Positions 51,633 to 61,542 of a DNA stretch of 64,000 bases are shown piece by piece. The notes beneath the pieces were generated by a model that was given only the letters and a program-made list of their open reading frames with translations, did not search any database and was not told the origin of the DNA. The translations under genes and the position numbers were made by a program. Each line of letters opens with the position of its first letter. The stretch's first letter is position 1. Origin of the DNA: an uncultured Ruminococcus sp. (GTDB taxonomy: Bacteria; Bacillota; Clostridia; Oscillospirales; Acutalibacteraceae); contig CADANT010000002.1 in NCBI GenBank assembly GCA_902789345.1, forward strand, positions 47,222 to 111,221, written 5' to 3'.

Positions 51633-52304
51633 ATGTATAAAATATTTATAGTTGAGGACGACGCCGACTTGGCAGGAGTTATGAAAAAGCAAATAGAAAG
51701 CTGGGGCAACACTGTGCACTGTGCCGGCAATCTGCAAGACATTATGCCGGAATTTACTGAATTTGACCCTCACTTGGTTATGCTGGACATAATGCTGCCC
51801 TTTTACAACGGCTACCATTGGTGTACGCAAATACGCAAAGTGTCAAATGTGCCTATAATTTTTTTATCCTCTGCCGCCGACAATATGAACATTGTAATGG
51901 CTATGAATATGGGCGGAGATGACTTTATACCAAAGCCTGTAGACCTGAATGTTTTAACGGCTAAAATACAGGCTATGCTTAGGCGCACCTATGACCTTGC
52001 CGGAAAAGTGCCGGTGCTAGAACGAGGAGGCGCGGTGCTGAACCTAAACGACTCTACCCTAAGCTACAACGGACAAACTCTGGAGCTAACCAAAAACGAG
52101 TTCCGTATTTTGCAAACCTTAATGGAAAACAAGGGAAAAATAGTAAGCCGTGACAGCCTAATGACAAGGCTGTGGCAGATGGACTCTTATGTAGAGGAAA
52201 ACACCCTTACGGTAAATGTAAACCGACTGCGCAAAAAGCTGGAGCAAATAGGGCTTGAGGGCTTTATAACCACAAAAGTAGGTCAAGGGTATATTATTTC
52301 TTAA
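51633..52304 (+). CDS. bceR: OmpR-family response regulator, BceR type
   Basis: 223 residues: receiver domain with EDD (8-10), phosphoacceptor D52 in VMLDIMLP and the Lys of PKPVD (about 100), then an OmpR-type winged helix (ELTKNEFRILQTLMENKGKIVSRDSLMTRLW and NTLTVNVNRLRKKLE). It is followed by a BceS-type kinase 11 nt later and by a BceAB-type transporter, so it should activate transporter expression when peptide antibiotics are sensed. The direct repeats before the transporter gene are its likely site. Confidence 0.92.
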   Translation: MYKIFIVEDDADLAGVMKKQIESWGNTVHCAGNLQDIMPEFTEFDPHLVMLDIMLPFYNGYHWCTQIRKVSNVPIIFLSSAADNMNIVMAMNMGGDDFIPKPVDLNVLTAKIQAMLRRTYDLAGKVPVLERGGAVLNLNDSTLSYNGQTLELTKNEFRILQTLMENKGKIVSRDSLMTRLWQMDSYVEENTLTVNVNRLRKKLEQIGLEGFITTKVGQGYIIS

Positions 52305-52315
52305 GGAGGTACCGT

Positions 52316-53314
52316 ATGAAAAAATCCATTAAAATTATAGGCACATACCTGTACAGCCACCTGCTTGCCATTATAGCTGTGGCTGTACTGTACATAATAA
52401 TGTTTCTTATGCTTTGGGCGTATGATGTGCCGTTGGAGCCGCTTTTGTACGGCTACGCACTGTCGGCACTTATACTTGCCTTAATTGTGCCGTTCCATTT
52501 CTACAGGTACTACAAACGCCACAAACAGCGCCGGTACCTGCTGCACAATGCAGGACTGCAAACAGAGCCGCTTACCATAGAGGGAAGCCTTGTGGAGCAG
52601 GACTATAGGGAAATAATAAACCAAATGTGGCAGCTTAACCGTGAGGCGGCCACAAACTTTGAAAAAGCCCGCCAGGAAAGCATAGACTACTATACTACCT
52701 GGGTGCATCAGATTAAAACCCCTATATCCGTAATGAAGATGGTACTGCAAAGCAACGACACCGACGAAAACCGTGAGCTGTTGTCGCAGCTTTTCAGAAT
52801 AGAGCAGTATGTTGAAATGGTGCTGTGCTACTTTAGGCTAAACGGGCCAAACGACTTTGTACTAAAGCTTCAGCCTTTGGACCCTATTATAAAGCTGGCA
52901 ATACGCCACTATGCCCCACAGTTTATACGCAAAAAGCTAAGCCTGCACTACACCCCTACAGAAGCTTTAATTCTTACAGACCAAAAGTGGCTGTTGTTTA
53001 TTATAGAACAGCTTATTGACAATGCCATAAAATACACCGAAAGCGGCGGCATAACCATTACCGTAGGCAGTAACAACATTTTAGAAATTAAAGACACAGG
53101 CATAGGCATTGCGGCGGAGGATTTACCTAGAATTTTTGAAAAGGGCTTTACAGGCTACAACGGCAGAACAGATAAAAAATCAACCGGACTGGGACTTTAC
53201 CTGTGCCACCGGGCCGCCAAGAAGCTTTCACATAAGCTTACGGTAATCTCTTACCCGGGCAAGGGCAGTACATTTTTTATTGACTTCAACACCTACGACC
53301 TAAAGGCGGAGTAG
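52316..53314 (+). CDS. bceS: Intramembrane-sensing histidine kinase, BceS type
   Basis: 332 residues: two membrane helices (about 12-34 and 44-64) separated by a very short extracellular loop, so it has no ligand-binding domain of its own. Phosphoacceptor His131 in YYTTWVHQIKTPISVMK, N box DNAIKYT, and ATP-lid KSTGLGLYLCHRAAKKL. In this family the sensor works through the partner BceAB transporter. AAGGAGGT lies just before the ATG. Confidence 0.92.
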   Translation: MKKSIKIIGTYLYSHLLAIIAVAVLYIIMFLMLWAYDVPLEPLLYGYALSALILALIVPFHFYRYYKRHKQRRYLLHNAGLQTEPLTIEGSLVEQDYREIINQMWQLNREAATNFEKARQESIDYYTTWVHQIKTPISVMKMVLQSNDTDENRELLSQLFRIEQYVEMVLCYFRLNGPNDFVLKLQPLDPIIKLAIRHYAPQFIRKKLSLHYTPTEALILTDQKWLLFIIEQLIDNAIKYTESGGITITVGSNNILEIKDTGIGIAAEDLPRIFEKGFTGYNGRTDKKSTGLGLYLCHRAAKKLSHKLTVISYPGKGSTFFIDFNTYDLKAE

Positions 53315-53327
53315 GCCATCTTACAAA

Positions 53328-53394
53328 AATGTCACATTCCCCCTGCAAAATGTAACACAAATAAATTTTACGCGACAACTAAAAAAGGTATAAT
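53328..53394 (+). promoter_or_regulatory. Direct-repeat regulatory site and promoter of bceAB
   Basis: AATGTCACA (53328-53336) and AATGTAACA (53349-53357) repeat with a 21-bp period, two helical turns, the arrangement used by OmpR-family activators. Nine nt later comes -35 TTTTAC (53366-53371), 17-nt spacer, -10 TATAAT (53389-53394). Confidence 0.6.
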
Positions 53395-53424
53395 AATTAT
53401 ATCAAGAAAACAAGGAGGATTTTT

Positions 53425-54192
53425 ATGGCACTGCTTGATGTACAATGTCTGGAAAAAATATACACCACCCGTTTTGGGGGCAACCGTGTACAGGCATTAT
53501 CAAATGTATCTTTTTCAGTAAATGAGGGAGAATATGTGGCTATAATGGGTGAATCCGGTTCGGGAAAAACCACCCTGTTGAATATTTTGGCCGCCCTTGA
53601 CAAGCCAACAAAGGGCGAGGTTTTTTTGGATAACCAAAAGATGTCCGAAATTAAAGACAAAGAGCTTTCTGCCTTCAGGCGTGACAATTTAGGCTTTGTT
53701 TTTCAGGATTTTAACCTGCTTGATACCTTTTCTATAAAGGACAACATATTTTTACCTCTGGTTTTATCCGGAGATAATTACAAAATTATGGAGAAAAAGC
53801 TACAGCCTGTAGCAGACAAACTGGGAATTACCGATATTTTAAATAAATTCCCATACGAGGTTTCCGGCGGACAAAAACAGCGTACAGCTGTAGCAAGAGC
53901 CTTAATAACCTCGCCACGGCTTATACTTGCCGATGAACCTACAGGCGCGCTGGACTCACGCTCTGCCGACGATATGCTTGAGATTTTCAGCGAAATTAAC
54001 CAAATGGGACAGACAATTCTAATGGTTACGCACTCCGTAAAGGCAGCAAGCAACGCAGGCAGAATTTTATTTATAAAGGACGGCGAAATTTTCCACCAAA
54101 TTTACCGTGGCAACTGCACAAACGAGCAGCTGTACCAAAAAATATCAGACACGCTTACCCTAATTGCTACAGGCGGTGACTGCAATGCGTAA
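53425..54192 (+). CDS. bceA: ABC transporter ATPase, BceA type
   Basis: 255 residues. Walker A GESGSGKTT (42-50), Q-loop VFQDFNLLDTF, signature VSGGQKQRTA, Walker B LILADEPTGALDS with TGALD typical of the MacB/Bce group. Works with the FtsX-like permease to strip peptide antibiotics such as bacitracin or lantibiotics from the membrane. The end overlaps the permease start by 8 nt. Confidence 0.93.
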   Translation: MALLDVQCLEKIYTTRFGGNRVQALSNVSFSVNEGEYVAIMGESGSGKTTLLNILAALDKPTKGEVFLDNQKMSEIKDKELSAFRRDNLGFVFQDFNLLDTFSIKDNIFLPLVLSGDNYKIMEKKLQPVADKLGITDILNKFPYEVSGGQKQRTAVARALITSPRLILADEPTGALDSRSADDMLEIFSEINQMGQTILMVTHSVKAASNAGRILFIKDGEIFHQIYRGNCTNEQLYQKISDTLTLIATGGDCNA

Positions 54193-56194
54193 CTTTTTCT
54201 ACTTTCGACTGGCATTGACAAATATTAAAAAGCACGCACGAAGCTATGTGCCTTACATTATAACCTGTGTAATAACCATAGCAATGTTTTACATTATAAA
54301 ATCCTTGGCTTTTAATTTAGACAAAAACCTGTCAAGTATAGCCGCCGCAACATCAATGAGCCTTGGCTGCATAGTGGTGGCAATATTTGCAATAATATTC
54401 CTGTTTTACACCAACAGCTTTTTGCTTAAAAAGCGAAAAAAGGAGTTTGGTTTGTACAACATTTTGGGTATGGAAAAAAAGCATATGTCTGCGCTTATTG
54501 CCACAGAAAGCCTGATTATAAGCGTTATAAGCCTTGTACTGGGCTTAATAATAGGCATAGCCCTTGACAAGCTTATATTTATGATAGTTATTAAGCTTCT
54601 TGATGGGCAGTCCCCTTTGGGCTTTACTATAATTCCCGAAGCAATTTTACATACAGTGGTTTTATTCTGTATAATATTTGCCGCAATTTTACTTAACTCT
54701 GTACGCATTGTGTACACCACCAAAACCATAGACCTGCTGCAGGGTTCAAACACAGGCGAAAAAGAGCCTAAAACAAAATGGCTTTTAGCTATTCTTGGTG
54801 TGCTGTGCTTAGGCGGCGGCTACACAATATCAATAATCAGCAAAAACCCTGTAACTACCATTGGGCTGCTGTTTATAGCTATTGTATTGGTTGTAATAGG
54901 CACATATTTTATTTTTGTTGCCGGCATTACAGTACTGCTGAAGCTTCTGCGTAAAAACAAAGGCTTTTACTACAAAACCAGCCATTTTATTAGCATTTCG
55001 GGTATGATATACCGTATGAAGCAAAACGCCGTAGGACTTGCCAACATATGTGTGCTTTCAACTATGGTATTGGTTATGATTTCCACCACCTCGTCACTGT
55101 TTATAGGTATGCAGGACGCTATAGACGCCGTTCTTCCTTATGACTATAAAATTACTGTTGCCAATGACAAAACAACTAATCAGCAGGTTAAGGAGGATCT
55201 TAAAAAAACGGCTGCCGACAACAACATAAAAATCACAAAATTTGTAGATTATGAATTTCTTGAATTTAATGCCGACTTAAAATACAACTACATAACTGCG
55301 TCGGACTACAGTGTCGAAAGCAAAAACCTTGTGGGACTGATAATAGTTACCCAACAGGACTACAATATGCTGACAAACAGTAATGTAAGGCTAAGTGACG
55401 GCCAGGTAATGATGTTTTACCCAAACAGCTTCCCTTACTCTGACCTTACAATATTTGACCAAAGGTACAAGGTAAAGGAAAGCCGCAAAATAAGCGACTT
55501 TATACCGGGCAAAAGCCGTATGGGCTACTCGATTTATGACAGCTACGGCATTGTTGTAAAGGATAACAGTCAGCTTGAACAAATTAGTAAGTATTTTAAG
55601 TCTTACTACAGCAATACAGAATTCAGTAAATTTAACTGCAGCTTTTACGATTGCGGCTTTAATGTAGACGCCGACCAGAAAAAGCAGCTTGAATTCAACC
55701 AGGTACTTGAAAATTCAGATATTTTTAATAGTCTACGATACAAAAACTTTGTATCATACTTCTTTAAGTCAACAATGTATCAGGATTTTCGTGATACCTA
55801 TTCGTCTATGTTCTTCTTAGGCATCTTTCTGAGTATTCTGTTTATTATGGCAACCATACTTATTATTTACTACAAGCAAATAAGCGAAAGCTACGACGAC
55901 AAGGAACGCTACGAAATTATGCAGAATGTAGGTATGAGCCACACCGAGGTAAAAAGGACTATACGCTCTCAGGTGCTTACGGTATTCTTCCTGCCGCTTA
56001 TTGTGGCCGGTATACATGTAGCCTTTGCGTTCCCTATTATGTCCAGGGTACTTTCACTTTTGGGGCTTATAAATGTTACGCTGTATATAGTATGCACCGT
56101 GATATGCTTCTTGGTTTTTGCCCTAATGTACGGAATTATATTTGCTATAACCTCAAGGTTGTACTACAAAACAGTAAATAAAAAACAGGCTTAA
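54185..56194 (+). CDS. bceB: ABC transporter permease, BceB type (FtsX family)
   Basis: 669 residues from the ATG at 54185. N-terminal helix then LALTNIKKHARSYVPYIITCVITIAMFYI, the typical BceB start; ten membrane helices in total with a large extracellular domain between helices 7 and 8 (about 315-525), where substrates are recognised. The C-terminal FtsX domain ends with the segment SYDDKERYEIMQNVGMSHTEVKRTIRSQ in pieces. Partner of bceA; the module should sense and remove cell-wall-targeting peptides. Substrate cannot be predicted from sequence. Confidence 0.92.
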   Translation: MRNFFYFRLALTNIKKHARSYVPYIITCVITIAMFYIIKSLAFNLDKNLSSIAAATSMSLGCIVVAIFAIIFLFYTNSFLLKKRKKEFGLYNILGMEKKHMSALIATESLIISVISLVLGLIIGIALDKLIFMIVIKLLDGQSPLGFTIIPEAILHTVVLFCIIFAAILLNSVRIVYTTKTIDLLQGSNTGEKEPKTKWLLAILGVLCLGGGYTISIISKNPVTTIGLLFIAIVLVVIGTYFIFVAGITVLLKLLRKNKGFYYKTSHFISISGMIYRMKQNAVGLANICVLSTMVLVMISTTSSLFIGMQDAIDAVLPYDYKITVANDKTTNQQVKEDLKKTAADNNIKITKFVDYEFLEFNADLKYNYITASDYSVESKNLVGLIIVTQQDYNMLTNSNVRLSDGQVMMFYPNSFPYSDLTIFDQRYKVKESRKISDFIPGKSRMGYSIYDSYGIVVKDNSQLEQISKYFKSYYSNTEFSKFNCSFYDCGFNVDADQKKQLEFNQVLENSDIFNSLRYKNFVSYFFKSTMYQDFRDTYSSMFFLGIFLSILFIMATILIIYYKQISESYDDKERYEIMQNVGMSHTEVKRTIRSQVLTVFFLPLIVAGIHVAFAFPIMSRVLSLLGLINVTLYIVCTVICFLVFALMYGIIFAITSRLYYKTVNKKQA

Positions 56195-56307
56195 CAACAA
56201 AGCCTTTAACTGACAATCCGTATAAAAATACACAATATTAACAGTCTACCAACAACTACTCCCCATATACAAAGTGAAGCTGATTTATAGCTCAGCTTCC
56301 AAATGGG

Positions 56308-56406
56308 CACTGCACATAATAAACACTCCTATCTTTTATGTGCAGTGTCGCAAAAAATTAAAAGGCATTGCCCTGTATTACACCTACAGCGGCAACGCCT
56401 TTTTTG
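56308..56406. terminator. Hairpin plus bidirectional terminator between bceB and the DUF3006 gene
   Basis: First hairpin: CACTGCACATAA (56308-56319) with its perfect complement (56336-56347), no T-tract. Second: AAAGGC-TTGCC (56361-56372) with GGCAA-GCCTTT (56391 on), one mismatch, then TTTTTT on plus; the minus strand continues TTTTAATTTTTT, so it stops both genes. Confidence 0.85.
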
Positions 56407-56455
56407 TATTTCTGTGTTGTTTTGTATAACTAAAAGCTTTAAGAAATTTAAGCTG

Positions 56456-56686
56456 TTACTTGCGGCTTTTGTTTTTCAGCTTGTCCATTTTGCCTTTTAT
56501 GTTTTGGGTTCGTTTCTTTGTTTCTGCCTCGTTTAGGGTTAGCTGTCCTTCTTGGTTTATGGTAAGCACACTGCCCTCTTTGGCAGACTGTGGCATTTCC
56601 TTAATATCTATGCCGAAAAACTCGCCGTTTTCGTCCTCGCAAATTGCAAAGCCGCTTTCAAATCTGTCTATAATTAGGTTTTTCAC
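56456..56686 (-). CDS. DUF3006 family small protein
   Basis: 76 residues. Begins LIIDRFESGFAICEDENGEFFGIDIKEMP, then a short beta-rich core with KEGSVLTINQEG, and a basic tail (KKRTQNIKGKMDKLKNKSRK). DUF3006 proteins are small and often found beside secreted hydrolases; no function is known. It follows the YgiQ gene after 18 nt and is probably its operon partner. Confidence 0.85.
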   Translation of the reverse strand: MKNLIIDRFESGFAICEDENGEFFGIDIKEMPQSAKEGSVLTINQEGQLTLNEAETKKRTQNIKGKMDKLKNKSRK

Positions 56687-56704
56687 TATGTTGCTCCTCC
56701 TGTA

Positions 56705-58675
56705 TTATGTTCTGCCCTTGTAGCTGTTTTTACCGCCCTTGTGGCTGTGGCTGCCTGTGCCCTGTTTGGTTCCTTTGCCGGCATATTTTGCGCCCTTGCC
56801 TTTTAACGGCTTATTATTTTTACCGTTTCTGCTGTTCTTACTGCCTTTGCCGTTTTTGCCGTTGCTTTTATAGGTGTTAAAGCCCGGCGGAGGGGTTACA
56901 AGGCAGTTTTTGCCGTTGCCTATAAGGTCGGCTCTGCCTGCGGCAAGCAACGCCTTAACAACCGTTTCTTTATTTTTAGGGTTAAAATATTGCAGTAAGG
57001 CTCTTTGCATTGCCTTTTCTTTTGGTGAGGTAGGCACATAAACCTCCTGCAGTGTATAAGGATCAAGGCCTGTATAGAACATACAGGTTGACACTGTACC
57101 CGGTGTAGGGTAAAAGTCCTGCACCTGCTCCGGACGGATATGCTCCTTTTTCAAGAACAGCGCCAGCTCTACAGCATCCTTTAGAGTTGACCCCGGGTGA
57201 GATGACATTAGGTACGGCACCAGATACTGCTCCTTGCCTACACCCTTTGTTATTTCATAGAATTTATCCATAAAGCGCTTGTACACCGCAATGTGCGGCT
57301 TGCCCATTTTGTCAAGTACAGCGTCTGAGCAATGCTCCGGGGCAACCTTTAGCTGACCGCTTATGTGGTACTTTACAAGCTCCTTAAAGAACTCGTCCGA
57401 CCGGTCTTCCATCATATAGTCAAAGCGAATGCCCGAACGGATAAATACCTTTTTAACGCCATCAAGATTTCTCAGTTTTCTTAACAGCTGTAAATATTCG
57501 GTATGTGTTACCTGTAGATTTTTACAAGGCTGTGGTGCAAGACATTTTTTCTGCTTGCACATACCCACTTTTTCCTGAATTTTGCAGGAGGGCTGACGGA
57601 AGTTTGCGGTAGGACCGCCTACATCGTGAATATAGCCCTTAAAGCGTGGATTTTTTGTAAGTGAAACCGCCTCTTTTATAACGGATTCTTCACTTCGTGT
57701 TGTAACTACCCTGCCTTGGTGAAAGGCTATAGAGCAAAAGTTGCAGGCGCCAAAGCAGCCCCTGTTGTGGGTTATAGAGAACTCAACCTCCTGTATGCCC
57801 GGCACGCCGCCTAAAGCCTCGTAGGACGGGTGGTACATTCTTTCGTAAGGCAGTGAATACACCCAGTCAAGCTCCGGCTGTGTAAGGGGCGGCATAGGCT
57901 TGTTTTGTACAAGTATGTACTTGCCGTGGCGCTGAATTATCTTTTTTCCCCGTACCGCGTCCTGCTCCTCCATTTGCTTGCGGCAGGAAACGGCATATTC
58001 CTTTTTATTTTCCCGTACAACCTCATAGCTTGCACACTCTGTGGCGTGTGACGGAATATAGTCCTGTGTTCTTACGGCATAGCAAATACCCCGTATGTCG
58101 TGCAGCTGTTCTACGGTACAGCCGTTGTTTAGCCTGTCGGCTATTTCCATTGTTTGGTTTTCGCCCATACCGTAGGTAAGAATATCTGCGCCGCTGTCAA
58201 AAAGTATAGACGGTCTTACGGCATCGTCCCAATAGTCATAGTGGGCAAAGCGTCTTAGCGAAGCCTCAAGTCCACCTATAATTACCGGGGAATCCGGGTA
58301 TATTCTTTTTATTATTTTTGAATAAACTATAACGGCTCTGTCCGGTCTGTTGCCGCTTTTGCCGCCTGCTGTGTAGGCGTCGTCACTTCTTCTGCGTTTG
58401 GCGGCGGTATAGTGCGCCACCATACTGTCTATATTGCCCGATGTAACCAAAAAGCCCAGCCTCGGCTTGCCAAAGCGCTTAAAGTCTTTGTCGCTGTGCC
58501 AGTTTGGCTGTGGCAGTATAACTACCTTGTAGCCCTTTGCCTCCAGCACCCTTGACAGTATGCTTACGCCAAAGCTTGGGTGGTCTACATATGAGTCACC
58601 TGTAACAAACACAAAGTCCGGCTGCTGCCAGCCACGGCTTTCCATTTCTTCTCTTGTTATAGGCAAAAAAGCCAT
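56705..58675 (-). CDS. YgiQ-family radical SAM protein
   Basis: 656 residues from the ATG at 58675, which follows TAGGAGG; the open frame reaches 58699. N-terminal region with FVFVTGDSYVDHPSFG (YgiQ signature), a B12-like Rossmann part, then the radical SAM cysteines in RGCFGACNFCSIAFHQGR (about C306, C310, C313), with the extra CKQKKC segment. The last 50 residues are Lys/Gly/Asn/Ser-rich and look disordered. The family's reaction is unknown. Co-directional with ftsK and DUF3006. Confidence 0.88.
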   Translation of the reverse strand: MAFLPITREEMESRGWQQPDFVFVTGDSYVDHPSFGVSILSRVLEAKGYKVVILPQPNWHSDKDFKRFGKPRLGFLVTSGNIDSMVAHYTAAKRRRSDDAYTAGGKSGNRPDRAVIVYSKIIKRIYPDSPVIIGGLEASLRRFAHYDYWDDAVRPSILFDSGADILTYGMGENQTMEIADRLNNGCTVEQLHDIRGICYAVRTQDYIPSHATECASYEVVRENKKEYAVSCRKQMEEQDAVRGKKIIQRHGKYILVQNKPMPPLTQPELDWVYSLPYERMYHPSYEALGGVPGIQEVEFSITHNRGCFGACNFCSIAFHQGRVVTTRSEESVIKEAVSLTKNPRFKGYIHDVGGPTANFRQPSCKIQEKVGMCKQKKCLAPQPCKNLQVTHTEYLQLLRKLRNLDGVKKVFIRSGIRFDYMMEDRSDEFFKELVKYHISGQLKVAPEHCSDAVLDKMGKPHIAVYKRFMDKFYEITKGVGKEQYLVPYLMSSHPGSTLKDAVELALFLKKEHIRPEQVQDFYPTPGTVSTCMFYTGLDPYTLQEVYVPTSPKEKAMQRALLQYFNPKNKETVVKALLAAGRADLIGNGKNCLVTPPPGFNTYKSNGKNGKGSKNSRNGKNNKPLKGKGAKYAGKGTKQGTGSHSHKGGKNSYKGRT

Positions 58676-58734
58676 TGCTAAAGTCCTCCTAAATATCAAT
58701 ATGCAATAAATATAACACCGCTAAATTTTAAAAA

Positions 58735-61376
58735 TTACTTACTCATATTATTTTTTCTTTCAAGCCACTGCTGGTAGCTTAAGAGCACCTCTCGTGACTT
58801 TGAGCCTACATGAGGGCCTACAATGCCCATTTGTTCCATTTCGTCAATAAGTCTGCCTGCCCTTGCATAGCCTAAACGCAAACGGCGCTGTAAAAGTGAG
58901 GTTGAGGCCTGTCCGTTTTCTACTACAAGCTTTATAGCCTCCTCCATCATTTCGTCGTCACTGACTGCGCCGGAGGATGCAGAGCTGTCGCTGTCTTTGC
59001 CCTTTGTAAGCTCCTGCTCGGTAATCTTTTCGATTTCCTCCTGAATTTCCAGCCCTGCACACGCATAGGCTTTGCCGCACCTATCGGGGCAAACAGCATA
59101 TCTCCTCGGCCTATAAGCTTTTCTGCACCGCCTACATCAAGAATAGTACGGGAATCAAGCTGTGACGAAACCTTTAGTGAAATACGGCTTGGAATATTCG
59201 CTTTAATTACACCTGTAATAACATTAACGGTAGGTCTTTGTGTAGCAACTACCAAATGCATACCTGCGGCTCTTGCCTTTTGTGCCAAACGGCAGATAGA
59301 GTCCTCTACCTCTGTAGGGGCGGTCATCATAAGGTCTGCAAACTCGTCAATAGCTATTACTATGCTGAACATTCTCTTGTCCGGCACAGGTATGCCGTCA
59401 CTGTTTACAAGAGGCTGTGCCTCTAATTCTTCTTCTGTTTTTTCTGCACGGATTTTATTGTAAGAGTCCACCATAGCGTTATAGCCTGCAATATCTCTTA
59501 CGCCAAAGGCAGAGAAGGTACGGTAGCGGTTTTCCATTTCGTTTACCGCCCAGTTCAAAGCGCCTGCCGCCTTTTTAGGGTCTATTACAACATCAATAAG
59601 CAAGTGCGGTATGCCCTTGTACTTTGAAAATTCTACCATTTTAGGGTCAATAAGCAAAAGCTTAACCTCGTCTGGAGTTGCCTTGTACAGCAAGCTGATT
59701 AATATTGAGTTTACGCATACAGACTTACCGGAGCCTGTAGTACCGGCAATAAGCAAATGGGGCATTTTTGCAAGGTCGGTAACTATTGTATTGCCGGAAA
59801 TATCCTTGCCCAGCACTACAGAAAGCTTGCTTTTTGCCGTAATAAACTCCGGCGAATCTATAAGCTCTCGCATACTTACCATTGTAACAACCTTGTTTGG
59901 CACCTCTATGCCCACAGCCGCCTTGCCAGGTATAGGTGCTTCTATACGCACGCCGCTTGAAGCAAGGTTTAGGGCAATATCGTCTGCAAGGTTTGTAATT
60001 TTACTTATTTTAACGCCCGGTGCCGGCTGTACCTCAAAGCGTGTTACAGACGGTCCACGGCAAATGTTTATTATACTTGCGTTTACGCCAAAGCTTTGCA
60101 GAGTTGTTTCCAGCTTGTTGCCGTTTCTTTCAAGCTCCTCCATTGCCTTTTGGGTATTTTCGGCACTGCTTGAGGGATACAAAAGGTCAGACGGCGGGTA
60201 GTGGTAGCCCCCCTCTGACACCTGCTGACTGCTTTCGCTTACCAACCGTGTTATTTCCTCCTGTGCTTGCTGAAGCTCTTTCTTTTTACTGCCTTTTTGT
60301 CCGGAATTAATGCTTACCTTGTCAAGAATACCTCCGGACTGCTTTTCATTTTCTGAGGTACTGTTACCCTCGGTACTGCTTGCAGTGCCGTTCATTCTTT
60401 GTACAGCCTCCAGAAGCTTGCTTTTACTGCCGGAGCTTGAGTTTATATCACCGCTGTTTGTATCTTCGTTATATGTAAAAGACTTAGGATTTTTGCTTTC
60501 CTTTGCCTGCTTTATGGCGTTTACTTTTGCACCCACCCGGGTAATGTCTATGTAGTCAGAGTTTATGTCCTCGTCTTGAACCTCTGAATCCTGCTGTAAG
60601 CCGTCATTTGATTTATCAGCAACTGTTAAACCGTTCTTTTTTGTTTTTTCCTTGCTTTCTGCCGCCATTTTGTTTACTTCTTTTTTAATTGCCGACACAA
60701 GCTTATGCAGATTTTCTACCAAATCCTTTACTGTAAGTCCGCACAGGAACAATATATCTACAATAAGGGTAATAATACAAAGGAATTCCGCAATTTCTCT
60801 GCCAAACAAATAAGCAAGTGGATAACCTAAAATTCCGCCAAACATACCGGCGCCAGCACCGTTTGAGTAGCCGTTTATTCCGTTTGTAAAAAGATTGCCT
60901 AAGCAGGCAAAATAACCGGAATCTAAAAGGCTTTTGGAACAGCCGAAAAGAAAAACACAGCAGGATATAAGCACCACTGCGTTTAGGCTGAAAAACAGGT
61001 TATAAGCCATTTTGCCGTTTATTTGCTTTTCCATTGCGGTAATTACCCCAAGGTATATTAAAATTGCAGGCAACAGAATTCTTGCCAGACCAAACAGGCC
61101 CTTTAGAAAATTGTGTGCCATAGTCCATACATTTTCACCCGGAAACAGCACCAACACTAAAAGTATAGCCGCCGCAAAAAACATAATAATAGCTTTTGCC
61201 TGTACAGGCATTTTTTTCTTTTCGGTAGTTGTTTTTTTATCGCCGGACTTTTCGGGCGCCTTTTTATCTTCCGTTTTTGCCTGCTTCGTACTTGCCTTTT
61301 TACTGTCTGCCTTTTTGCCGGAGGCTTTTGCGGCAGGCTTTTCGGCTGTTTTTGCAGGCTGTTTTTTTACTGCCAT
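58735..61376 (-). pseudogene. ftsK: DNA translocase FtsK/SpoIIIE, frameshifted before the gamma domain
   Basis: Four membrane helices (about 65-215) after a Lys/Ala-rich N-terminus, a long linker, then the RecA-like motor: Walker A GTTGSGKS (about 543-550), [13 protein letters not shown], and [24 protein letters not shown] in pieces. The frame is lost at about 59050, after KPMRVQG: the original frame goes on 33 residues to a stop, while the next frame resumes [14 protein letters not shown] and continues through a complete winged-helix gamma domain ([22 protein letters not shown]) to 58735. The loss is 3n+1 nt. The protein pumps the chromosome during division; this copy lacks the KOPS/SRS-reading domain unless frameshifting or a sequence error restores it. 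Confidence 0.85.
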
Positions 61377-61465
61377 TTTATCACCTGTTAAAATTCATTT
61401 TCTGATTTCTGTAGTAATTCAATACTTTAAATTATCACCTAATACAGCTTTAAAGCACATAATTC

Positions 61466-61505
61466 AAAAGGCGTCAAAACACCCTACAGACAAGCGTTTT
61501 GACGC
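61466..61505 (-). terminator. Terminator of uppP
   Basis: GCGTCAAAAC (61471-61480) pairs perfectly with GTTTTGACGC (61496-61505); the minus strand continues CTTTTGAATT. It separates uppP from ftsK, so ftsK needs its own promoter in 61377-61465. Confidence 0.75.
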
Positions 61506-61542
61506 TGAATTTTATAGTGGCAAAACCAACCACTTTTTAAAT

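Noticed and set aside
59611..60201. 196-codon plus-strand ORF inside ftsK
   Set aside because: Antisense shadow of the motor domain and linker.
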